Source of the DNA: Bacteroidales bacterium
GTDB taxonomy: Bacteria; Bacteroidota; Bacteroidia; Bacteroidales; P3
Assembly: GCA_031257915.1 (NCBI GenBank)
Contig: JAIRNR010000092.1
Coordinates: 1 to 38,196, forward strand
Direction: 5' to 3'
DNA: 38,196 bases
The notes under the pieces were generated by a model. That model saw only the letters and a list, made by a program, of their open reading frames with translations, searched no databases and was not told the origin of the DNA. This document shows, piece after piece, positions 32,175 to 38,196 of this stretch. Every line of letters begins with the position of its first letter. Positions within the stretch are counted from its first letter, which is position 1. The translations under genes were made by a program, and so were the position numbers.

Positions 32175-33578
32175 ATGGAAAAACAAAAAACACTCGCTTC
32201 GGCAGTAGAGTTCAGAGGCACGGGGCTTCATACAGGCAAAAATGTTTCCGTACGTATTTTACCAGCCGAACCAAACAGCTGGTATTCTTTCAAACGTGTC
32301 GATTTACCCGATAGCACACTTGTTCCGGCTACGGCAAATTTTGTAACCGACACTTCACGCGGAACGACTTTGACAAAAGACGGAGTTTCAATAGCAACTG
32401 TTGAGCATTTCCTCTCTGCTCTCGCAGGACTTGAAATAGACAATGCCCTGATTGAAGTTGACGGACCGGAAATGCCCATACTCGACGGCAGTGCTGCTCC
32501 AATCACGGAAAAAATCCTTAAAGCGGGCATTGTAGAATTACAGGCAGAACGTAAATATTTTGAAATACGCTCAAAAATAACGCTCGAAGACGGTGAAGCA
32601 ACGTTGTCTGCCGCACCGCATCACGAGCGTAAAATTACGGTAATGATTGACTTTAACTCCGAAGTCCTTACTCCCCAATACGCCGAATTAAGCACACAGA
32701 GCGCAGAACATTACATAAATGAAATTGCACCAAACCGTACATTTGTTTTTCTGCATGAGATAGAGCCGCTTTATAAAAATAATCTTATTCGCGGCGGCGA
32801 TCTTTCAAATGCCATTGTGTTTGTAGAAAAACCGCTGCCCGACACCGAACTGGATGCTATTGCGAAATTACTCGGAAAAACTAAAGTAGCCGTTTCACAG
32901 GGCATGCTTAATAATGTTGATTTGCGTTTTAAAAACGAGCCTGCACGTCATAAACTGCTTGATTTAATCGGCGATTTAGCCCTTGTCGGTGCGTTTATAA
33001 AAGGTGATATTACAGCCATTAAACCCGGACATAAACATAATACAAATTTTGCCCGACTACTTCAAAAAGCGATGAAAGAACAACAAAAACCCGAAGCACT
33101 GCCGCCGTTTGACATAAATGCCAAACCGATCTACGACATAAATGCGATAAAGAATATTCTACCGCATCGCTCACCGTTTCTGCTTGTGGACAAAATTGTT
33201 TATATAGATAAGGAGCAAATTATAGGTGTTAAAAATGTTACGATGAACGAACCGTTTTTTCAGGGGCATTTTCCAAGCGAACCTGTAATGCCGGGAGTTT
33301 TGCAGATAGAAGCAATGGCGCAAACAGGCGGTATTTACATGCTCACGCAATATCCTGACCCTGAAAATTATCTAACGTATTTTTTAAAAATAGACAATGT
33401 GCGCTTTCGCGACAAAGTTGTTCCGGGCGATACTCTTATTTTTAAACTCGTTCCGCTTTCACCCCTAAGGCGCGGACTGTGCGAAATGAAAGGCTGGGGT
33501 TTCGTAAACAACAAAATCGTTATAGAAGCCGAACTGCTTGCTCAACTTTCAAGAAAGCCGGAAGCACCAGCCGTTTAA
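32175..33578 (+). CDS. Bifunctional LpxC-FabZ: UDP-3-O-acyl-GlcNAc deacetylase / 3-hydroxyacyl-ACP dehydratase
   Basis: This 467-residue fusion combines the committed step of lipid A synthesis with the dehydratase of fatty acid elongation, as is usual in Bacteroidota. LpxC (about 1-300): GTGLHTGKN at 15-23, zinc ligands H78 (ATVEHF), H259 and D263 (ARHKLLDLIGDLAL), and GHKHNTNFARLL with H286 in the catalytic position. FabZ (about 320-467): LPHRSPFLLVDKI, and GHFPSEPVMPGVLQIEAMAQ, with catalytic H365 and E379. Both active sites are intact. The gene stands alone with its own promoter. Its stop codon shares bases with the stop of the converging porin gene. Confidence 0.97.
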   Translation: MEKQKTLASAVEFRGTGLHTGKNVSVRILPAEPNSWYSFKRVDLPDSTLVPATANFVTDTSRGTTLTKDGVSIATVEHFLSALAGLEIDNALIEVDGPEMPILDGSAAPITEKILKAGIVELQAERKYFEIRSKITLEDGEATLSAAPHHERKITVMIDFNSEVLTPQYAELSTQSAEHYINEIAPNRTFVFLHEIEPLYKNNLIRGGDLSNAIVFVEKPLPDTELDAIAKLLGKTKVAVSQGMLNNVDLRFKNEPARHKLLDLIGDLALVGAFIKGDITAIKPGHKHNTNFARLLQKAMKEQQKPEALPPFDINAKPIYDINAIKNILPHRSPFLLVDKIVYIDKEQIIGVKNVTMNEPFFQGHFPSEPVMPGVLQIEAMAQTGGIYMLTQYPDPENYLTYFLKIDNVRFRDKVVPGDTLIFKLVPLSPLRRGLCEMKGWGFVNNKIVIEAELLAQLSRKPEAPAV

Positions 33579-35650
33579 TCATAAAACCGCCATATAAGCC
33601 CAAAGCGGAAACAGCGGTCTTTCAAAGGATAATGCGGAGTGTCTATATAATTGTATGGCGTAGCCCCCTGCAAAAGATTCTGTCCTTTGAGAAAAATATT
33701 CATTCGCTTCACTTTCAAATTTATAAACGCATCCATTATAAGATAATTTCCTGTCTCAATCTTGTCCTGCCATGCATAATAAACAACATTGGGATTATAG
33801 ACATCGGCGTAATAAGCAGTATGATAATAAAAATCCAAACCAACTTGCAAAGTTCCGCCGCCAGGCATTGGAATAATACCGAAGATTGATTCCTGCATAT
33901 TAAAAAGCGGAACGTGCAAATAATCCGGATTGCCGCTATAGGACAGTTGCAACTTGCTGTTCAGTCCCAAATACTTCGCAATAACAAGATCTTTTCCGAA
34001 CGACAGATAAGCAGATAACAGCGGCTTTTCCGCCTGTTCAACGTAAATATCTCCATCTGATTCCCCTTTTTTAAAAAACGTATAATTATTCGTATATGTT
34101 ACGTTCCCTTTAAGCCACCATCCCTTATATAGAAAATTCAGTCCTGCATAAAGTATCTGCAAATTCTTTAATGTATCGTTTTCCTGATAAAAGTGATTTG
34201 AAAAATGGTGACTGAAAATATAATCGGGAACATGTGTCTGATAGCCCGCTTTAATTGATATGCCATCCTGTTCGCTAACGGCTTTTTTCTGCCCCGCAAA
34301 TAAAAATTTTGCCATGGCATATCCACTGTAATTTTCTATAGCTGCCTTACCTGTTCCACCTTTAAACGTGTTATTATCAAAAGAAAAATCACCGTACGCA
34401 TCTAAAACAAATCGCCCCGCAAAAGAAAACTGTACTCTGGCAAATGGAAACCATGCGAGCATATTTTTTTGAGATATTGCATCACGAAAATGGACATATT
34501 CATTTTTTACGCCTCCTGCAATTTTAAAGTCAAATGCTTTATACCGCAAACGCTCCATATCGGCAGTAGTATAATAAATACGATTATGAAACCGATAACT
34601 GTTTACAGTGTCGCTGCTTTCTCTGCCGCTTAAAAATCCATTACTGTAAAAGTCGCCCCAGTTTGCGTCCTGATACAGGTTTCTGTTTTGTTTAAAAAGA
34701 AATTCATGTCCCACGTAGCCGAAAGAATAGTCGTTTTCCGGAATGGTGTCGCGCTTGTCGGAATAAAAATGATAACTCTGTTTCAGAAAAACGGAATTTT
34801 CGCGATAATGGTTGCTTGCCTGAGTTAAATTTACAGGGATACTCAATCTGTTATCTTCATCATTACGAATAAAAACACTGTCGTCGGCAATACCACCGTT
34901 TTCATCTACTTTTGAGCGATTAAAAATATAACCAAGCTGTATGCGGTATCTGCCGCCTTTCGTAATATAGTTGCCGTAGCCCCTGAAATTCATTTGGTTT
35001 GAGCCGCCGTTTTCATATTCACCAAACCAGCTTAAAACATTAAAATCAATTGCGAGATTTAATCCACGCGCAACGTTCATTGAAAAAATCGCATTGAGCA
35101 TATTTATTTCTTTGCCCAAATTATTAACATAATGCAGTGCTGTGTATGGGGTTGTCGTTTGATAGAACGGAGTATTCGCTACCGTATAATCCCATGTGGA
35201 AAACGGTCTGTTGCGCAGGTGGATGGAACTTGTAAAATCCGGATCTGCCCATATTGGTAAGTCTGCCTGTCCTAAATCGCGCGTCTGCAAAAAAATGCTT
35301 TGCCTGAAAGCCTTATCGTAAATATGAAAATTGTTTAACGACGTGTTTACCGTATCAAGTATTGGGATACCGGACAGTAAATCGTAGTCATAGTAATACA
35401 GTGTTTTGATTTTATTTGCCTCACGCTCGGCTCTGCGGGCAGCGTTGCGGACAGAGTCACGCTGCGATTGAGATTCTATCTTCACCGGCTGCTCTTGCTG
35501 TTCCTGCTGTTCTTGCTGCTCCGAAGTTTGTTGCTGCTGCTGTTGCAACAATTGCTGTTGCTGCTGCAATTGCGCGTTTGTTGTCTGCGCATTTAATGAC
35601 AAAGACATTACCGTAAAAACCGACGTCAAAAACAACTCTGTTCGTTTCAT
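33575..35650 (-). CDS. Putative outer-membrane porin/beta-barrel protein
   Basis: This protein of about 691 residues has a Sec signal (MKRTELFLTSVFTVMSLSLN). A low-complexity Gln stretch follows (QLQQQQQLLQQQQQQTSEQQ, then EQQEQQEQQEQP), then a basic helix. About 550 residues of alternating amphipathic aromatic-ended strands come next, such as GYGNYITKGGRYRIQLGYIF, the pattern of a large outer-membrane beta-barrel. The last residue is Asp after CFRFGLIWRFYD, close to the usual Phe-ended barrel strand. From memory it belongs to the Bacteroidota putative-porin group. I choose the start at 35650 because the signal peptide begins there. Its stop overlaps that of lpxC-fabZ. The pore substrate is unknown. 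Confidence 0.85.
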   Translation of the reverse strand: MKRTELFLTSVFTVMSLSLNAQTTNAQLQQQQQLLQQQQQQTSEQQEQQEQQEQPVKIESQSQRDSVRNAARRAEREANKIKTLYYYDYDLLSGIPILDTVNTSLNNFHIYDKAFRQSIFLQTRDLGQADLPIWADPDFTSSIHLRNRPFSTWDYTVANTPFYQTTTPYTALHYVNNLGKEINMLNAIFSMNVARGLNLAIDFNVLSWFGEYENGGSNQMNFRGYGNYITKGGRYRIQLGYIFNRSKVDENGGIADDSVFIRNDEDNRLSIPVNLTQASNHYRENSVFLKQSYHFYSDKRDTIPENDYSFGYVGHEFLFKQNRNLYQDANWGDFYSNGFLSGRESSDTVNSYRFHNRIYYTTADMERLRYKAFDFKIAGGVKNEYVHFRDAISQKNMLAWFPFARVQFSFAGRFVLDAYGDFSFDNNTFKGGTGKAAIENYSGYAMAKFLFAGQKKAVSEQDGISIKAGYQTHVPDYIFSHHFSNHFYQENDTLKNLQILYAGLNFLYKGWWLKGNVTYTNNYTFFKKGESDGDIYVEQAEKPLLSAYLSFGKDLVIAKYLGLNSKLQLSYSGNPDYLHVPLFNMQESIFGIIPMPGGGTLQVGLDFYYHTAYYADVYNPNVVYYAWQDKIETGNYLIMDAFINLKVKRMNIFLKGQNLLQGATPYNYIDTPHYPLKDRCFRFGLIWRFYD

Positions 35651-35733
35651 AAAATAATACGTTACCGCTTTATAAACTTCCAAATAATATATTTCTCAGG
35701 CGAAGTTACTCATATTTGGCGATGTTTCGTCAG

Positions 35734-35948
35734 TGTCAACGCACTTAAAATCCTCAATCCTTCATCAACACGAGGTATTCCTTTATTTGAACGCGTTTGT
35801 CCGCATGGTTAACGCATTAAAAACTATATAATAGTGTTAATCATCAAGTTACATGTAGGGATATTTCATAATTTGGCAAAAATCAGATTTATAAACATCT
35901 GTAAATAGGGAAATTAAAATTTTAATGCGTTGACCCTGCGTTTGTCCG
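35734..35948. repeat. Inverted and direct repeat cluster upstream of lipA
   Basis: The gene-poor stretch 35651-35994 contains a motif GTYAACGCA-TTAAAA in three copies: GTCAACGCACTTAAAA at 35734-35749, GGTTAACGCATTAAAA at 35807-35822, and the reverse complement of GGTCAACGCATTAAAA at 35920-35935. The last two form a 16-bp inverted repeat with one mismatch, 97 nt apart. Outside them an 11-bp direct repeat GCGTTTGTCCG stands at 35793-35803 and 35938-35948. The layout resembles a small inserted element (a MITE) with terminal inverted repeats, or a repetitive extragenic element. No ORF of note lies within. The lipA promoter box is at 35980-35987. Confidence 0.7.
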
Positions 35949-35979
35949 GAAATGTCTCGGTATTTACAGCGAAAAAGTG

Positions 35980-35987
35980 TAAATTTG
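35980..35987 (+). promoter_or_regulatory. TAnnTTTG -7 box, 7 nt before the lipA ATG
   Basis: TAAATTTG on the plus strand; the ATG follows 7 nt later at 35995, the same box sequence and spacing as in front of lpxC-fabZ. Confidence 0.55.
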
Positions 35988-35994
35988 TTTATAT

Positions 35995-36837
35995 ATGTCT
36001 GAATATGTTTCCCCAAAACCCCCATGGCTGCGGATAAAAATTTCAAATGGAACACTTGCAGCTAATGTAAGGCGAGCAGTTAAGCAACAGGGGCTAAACA
36101 CTATCTGCGAAAGCGGACTGTGTCCGAACCGCGCCGAATGTGCGGGCTGCGGCACTGCAACTGTGATGATTTGCGGTAATATTTGTACGCGAGCGTGTAG
36201 ATTTTGCAATGTACCGCATGGAAAGCCGTTGCCGCTCGACGAAAAAGAGCCACAACACGTTGTTTCAACAGTTAGAACACTCGGCTTAAAGCACGTTGTT
36301 CTTACCTCTGTTGACAGAGATGATTTGCCCGATTTTGGGGCAGCGCACTGGGCGGAAACAATACGTGCGGTAAAAGAACATGCAACTGTCGAGGGACTTA
36401 TTCCCGATTTTCAGGGTCGCACGGATTTTTTAGATATTGTTATTGCAGCGGGTGCCGACGTACTTTCGCATAACCTTGAAACGGTAGAACGCTTGACGCC
36501 GCAAATACGTACAAAAGCCACGTATAAAACGTCCGCCGAAGTGCTGAAATATATTTCCGGTAGCGGCGTTACCGCCAAAAGCGGAATTATGCTCGGACTT
36601 GGCGAAACGGAAGATGAAATAAAACAAACAATGGATGACTTGCTTTCTGCGGGCTGCCATATTATAACTGTCGGACAGTATCTGCAACCCTCGCTGAATA
36701 ATATTCCTGTAAGAGAATACGTTCACCCCGACAAGTTTGAGGAGTACCGTCTGCTTGCCTTACAAAAGGGTTTTCTGCATGCGGAAAGCGGTCCTTTTGT
36801 GCGTTCAAGTTATCATGCAGAAAAACATATATTGTGA
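35995..36837 (+). CDS. lipA: Lipoyl synthase
   Basis: This 280-residue radical SAM enzyme inserts two sulfurs into the octanoyl chain on lipoyl-dependent enzymes. Both iron-sulfur clusters are accounted for. The auxiliary cluster uses C38, C43 and C49 (CESGLCPNRAEC). The radical SAM cluster uses C64, C68 and C71 (CTRACRFC, CxxxCxxC). The auxiliary cluster serine lies in the RSSYHA segment at 270-275. GLKHVVLTSVDRDDL and HNLETVERLTPQIR are further family marks. Length is normal. A promoter box 7 nt before the ATG suggests an almost leaderless mRNA. Its stop overlaps the lipB start by 4 nt. Confidence 0.97.
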   Translation: MSEYVSPKPPWLRIKISNGTLAANVRRAVKQQGLNTICESGLCPNRAECAGCGTATVMICGNICTRACRFCNVPHGKPLPLDEKEPQHVVSTVRTLGLKHVVLTSVDRDDLPDFGAAHWAETIRAVKEHATVEGLIPDFQGRTDFLDIVIAAGADVLSHNLETVERLTPQIRTKATYKTSAEVLKYISGSGVTAKSGIMLGLGETEDEIKQTMDDLLSAGCHIITVGQYLQPSLNNIPVREYVHPDKFEEYRLLALQKGFLHAESGPFVRSSYHAEKHIL

Positions 36838-37520
36838 ATAAAGTTGAAATTATAAATCTTGGTACATTAGATTACCGTTCGGCGTGGGCATTGCAAACAC
36901 AGCAAATGGAAGCATTGCGCGGCGAGCGGCGTAAATGCAGCGATACTCTGCCGAACAAACTTATTTTCGTTGAACATCCGCACGTTTATACTCTCGGCAA
37001 AAACGGACATCTTGAAAATATGCTTGCGCGTGACGCGGAAGTGGTATGTGTTGACAGAGGCGGCGATATTACTTATCACGGACCCGGACAATGGGTCGTA
37101 TATCCGATTTTCCGCCTTGATACGTTAATGGAAAATGAACTCCCGCAGGGTATCGGCATAAAAGAGTATATATTCCGCCTTGAGGAAGTGATAATCAAGA
37201 CGCTTGCCGTTTACGGTATAAATTCGGAGCGGCTCGAAAAGTGTACCGGTGTATGGCTCGAAACGGAAACGCCGAGGGTACGCAAAATATGCGCTATGGG
37301 TGTGCGTTGCAGTGAACATGTAACAATGCATGGTCTTGCGTTGAATGTTAATACCGATTTAACATTCTTCACCCGAATAAATCCCTGCGGATTTACCGAC
37401 AGGGGCGTAACATCAATGCAAAAAGAACTTGGCGGTGAGAGCGTAAATATGGAAGAGGTGCGTACGGAACTTGTACGTAAATTCTGTGAGATGTTTGGTT
37501 TGGAGACGGTTGCGTTATAA
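36834..37520 (+). CDS. lipB: Lipoyl(octanoyl) transferase
   Basis: This 228-residue cytoplasmic enzyme moves octanoyl from acyl carrier protein to lipoyl domains, supplying the substrate of LipA. Family marks are VDRGGDITYHGPGQWVVYPI, the RKICAMGVRCSEHVTMHGLA stretch containing the conserved Lys, and the catalytic Cys in FFTRINPCGFTDRGVTSM. The start is GTG at 36834 and overlaps the lipA stop as GTGA, so the two steps of lipoate synthesis are translationally coupled. Length is normal. The operon seems to contain only these two genes, and a relic of an antitoxin gene follows. Confidence 0.97.
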   Translation: MNKVEIINLGTLDYRSAWALQTQQMEALRGERRKCSDTLPNKLIFVEHPHVYTLGKNGHLENMLARDAEVVCVDRGGDITYHGPGQWVVYPIFRLDTLMENELPQGIGIKEYIFRLEEVIIKTLAVYGINSERLEKCTGVWLETETPRVRKICAMGVRCSEHVTMHGLALNVNTDLTFFTRINPCGFTDRGVTSMQKELGGESVNMEEVRTELVRKFCEMFGLETVAL

Positions 37521-37524
37521 GAAT

Positions 37525-37614
37525 TTAAAGGCGCGTTCTATCTTTTTCGGATAATCTATAAATCATATCCCTAACTACATTATAATTAACGGATTGTTGT
37601 GCTGTTGTCGCCAT
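37525..37614 (-). pseudogene. Truncated antitoxin copy (29 codons)
   Basis: The minus strand from ATG at 37614 encodes MATTAQQSVNYNVVRDMIYR, then LSEKDRTRL and TAA. This matches the first 29 residues of the antitoxin at 663-926 with two substitutions (I4T and M15R). The similarity stops at the junction with the lipB 3' end, and no toxin follows. Its promoter box is retained. It is probably the remainder of a deleted or recombined second copy of the module. Confidence 0.8.
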
Positions 37615-37637
37615 AATTTTCATGTCTTATTTTTGTG

Positions 37638-37645
37638 CAAATATA
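37638..37645 (-). promoter_or_regulatory. TAnnTTTG -7 box of the truncated antitoxin
   Basis: TATATTTG on the minus strand, 23 nt before the relic ATG. It lies inside a 20-nt string (37636-37655) identical to that at 1281-1300. Confidence 0.5.
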
Positions 37646-37679
37646 CAAATAAAAATCTCTTGTTTTCCGCAATAAAAAG

Positions 37680-37750
37680 TTGCAACACCCATTAAAGATT
37701 TGATACTCAAATAGAAAGGGCTATTTTTGCGGTAAATTTGGGTGTTGCAA
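37680..37750. repeat. 71-bp element with 11-bp terminal inverted repeats
   Basis: TTGCAACACCC at 37680-37690 and GGGTGTTGCAA at 37740-37750 are perfect inverted repeats. Inside are two smaller hairpin options, ATTTGA-TAC-TCAAAT (37698-37712) and AAATAG/CTATTT (37709-37726), plus two plus-strand TAnnTTTG boxes (37722-37729, 37733-37740). No ORF is present. It could be a tiny non-autonomous element or a regulatory hairpin. Confidence 0.6.
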
Positions 37751-37788
37751 TAGAATACGTGTACCGTTATCAAGGAATAGTATTGGGT

Positions 37789-37807
37789 ATTGATAAAGTT
37801 TATCAAT
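37789..37807. repeat. 19-bp palindrome
   Basis: ATTGATAAA-G-TTTATCAAT is a perfect 9-bp palindrome with a 1-nt centre, 43 nt beyond the stop of the right-edge Rpn gene. It could be an operator. As a plus-strand terminator it would be weak (followed by TTTC). Confidence 0.55.
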
Positions 37808-37850
37808 TTTCGGACAGATTATGTTGATTGGCGCAGATGGGTTTTACAGG

Positions 37851-38196
37851 TCAGGATAAGGCGGCTGACTTGTGTAGCTCGGTAACCTGCTTAAGCGTCA
37901 AACCTGTAAGTGCAGATACGTCCTGACATGTATAACCGAGTTTGAGAGCACTTATTGCTACTTGTTGCATATTTTGCTGCATACCTTGTTGTATGCCTTG
38001 CTGTATGCCTTGCTGTATGCCTTGTTGTATGCCTTGTTGCATACCTTGCTGTATGCCTTCCTTAAAGCCCTGTTCGCGACCTTCGTGGATACTGCCGCTC
38101 ATATACACTTTAAGCTTATCATAGTCCTTTTCACTTAATCTGTATGCTCTCATCTGCTTTTTATTTAATTTGTTCAACTTTATTTCTTCCAAAAGT
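37851..38196 (-). CDS. Rpn-family nuclease, C-terminal part (partial at right edge)
   Basis: The frame is open to the right edge, so the N-terminal nuclease domain lies outside the window. The visible 115 residues have a helix (KKQMRAYRLSEKDYDKLKVY), then SGSIHEGREQGFKEG and eight four-residue units of the QGIQ/QGMQ type. The tail VAISALKLGYTCQDVSALTG, ending LTLKQVTELHK, is the usual end of Rpn/PDDEXK-2 proteins. Compared with the Rpn at 31014-32030 the repeat is purer. The in-frame TTG at 38192 is unlikely to be the true start. Gene family call is from the tail and repeat type only. Confidence 0.75.
   Translation of the reverse strand, partial: LLEEIKLNKLNKKQMRAYRLSEKDYDKLKVYMSGSIHEGREQGFKEGIQQGMQQGIQQGIQQGIQQGIQQGMQQNMQQVAISALKLGYTCQDVSALTGLTLKQVTELHKSAALS
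37965..38060 (-). repeat. 12-bp minisatellite (8 units) in the Rpn-type gene
   Basis: Eight consecutive 12-bp units encode EGIQ, QGMQ, four QGIQ, QGMQ and QNMQ. The unit is a multiple of three, so copy-number change would keep the frame and only lengthen or shorten the linker. Confidence 0.85.

Noticed and set aside
37965-38060. Short tandem repeat considered as a CRISPR array
   Set aside because: Units are 12 bp, contiguous without spacers and in frame with a protein; no CRISPR array or cas gene was seen in the window.
37954-38124. Cys/Pro/Met-rich plus-strand ORF opposite the right-edge Rpn gene
   Set aside because: It is the antisense of the 12-bp Gln/Gly minisatellite; the CCMPCC pattern arises from the repeat.

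Overview
The window looks like a chromosomal segment of a Bacteroidota species, most likely of the order Bacteroidales. Four things point there. LpxC and FabZ are fused in one polypeptide. There is a GldH-type lipoprotein, a type IX secretion (CHU_C) C-terminal domain and an RprX/RprY-like two-component pair. A -7 element of the form TAnnTTTG precedes most transcription units. The tRNA gene does not encode its CCA end. No species can be named from the sequence alone.

Positions 1 to about 9,120 read as an AT-rich genomic island abutting the 3' end of a tRNA-Lys(UUU) gene (9121-9193, minus strand). From left to right it holds the C-terminus of an IS4-type transposase cut by the window edge, a YoeB-type toxin with its antitoxin, and a decayed GNAT gene beside a 58-residue ORF. 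Next come a three-gene operon built around a large PD-(D/E)XK-RecQ helicase fusion, a small lipoprotein, and a compact operon of phage-type genes (PD-(D/E)XK exonuclease, a protein resembling neck proteins of crAss-like phages, and one more). A truncated, frameshifted tyrosine integrase lies next to the tRNA gene. The RecQ operon is the best candidate for an uncharacterised defence system.

Positions 9,121 to about 30,100 are mostly core genes: uvrC, a LysE-type exporter overlapping holB, a GT4 glycosyltransferase with an OmpA-like relic beside it, ricT fused in frame to gldH, a class A PBP, a Tat-targeted flavoprotein, a T9SS cargo protein, a chorismatase-like Rid protein, a TonB-like protein with a Gfo/Idh-like oxidoreductase, pcm, birA and aspartokinase. 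A minus-strand operon follows: GT2, RprX-like kinase, RprY-like regulator, beta-helix-type lipoprotein.

Positions 31,000 to 38,196 carry an Rpn-type nuclease, lpxC-fabZ, a putative porin, lipA-lipB (lipoate synthesis), a second truncated copy of the island antitoxin with its promoter, a set of small inverted repeats, and a second Rpn-type gene with a 12-bp minisatellite running off the right edge.

A recurrent regulatory theme is the TAnnTTTG box. For uvrC, the Gfo/Idh gene, the GT2 gene, lpxC-fabZ and lipA the box lies only 3-7 nt before the start codon, which predicts leaderless or nearly leaderless mRNAs. Other genes have 23-57 nt between box and start.
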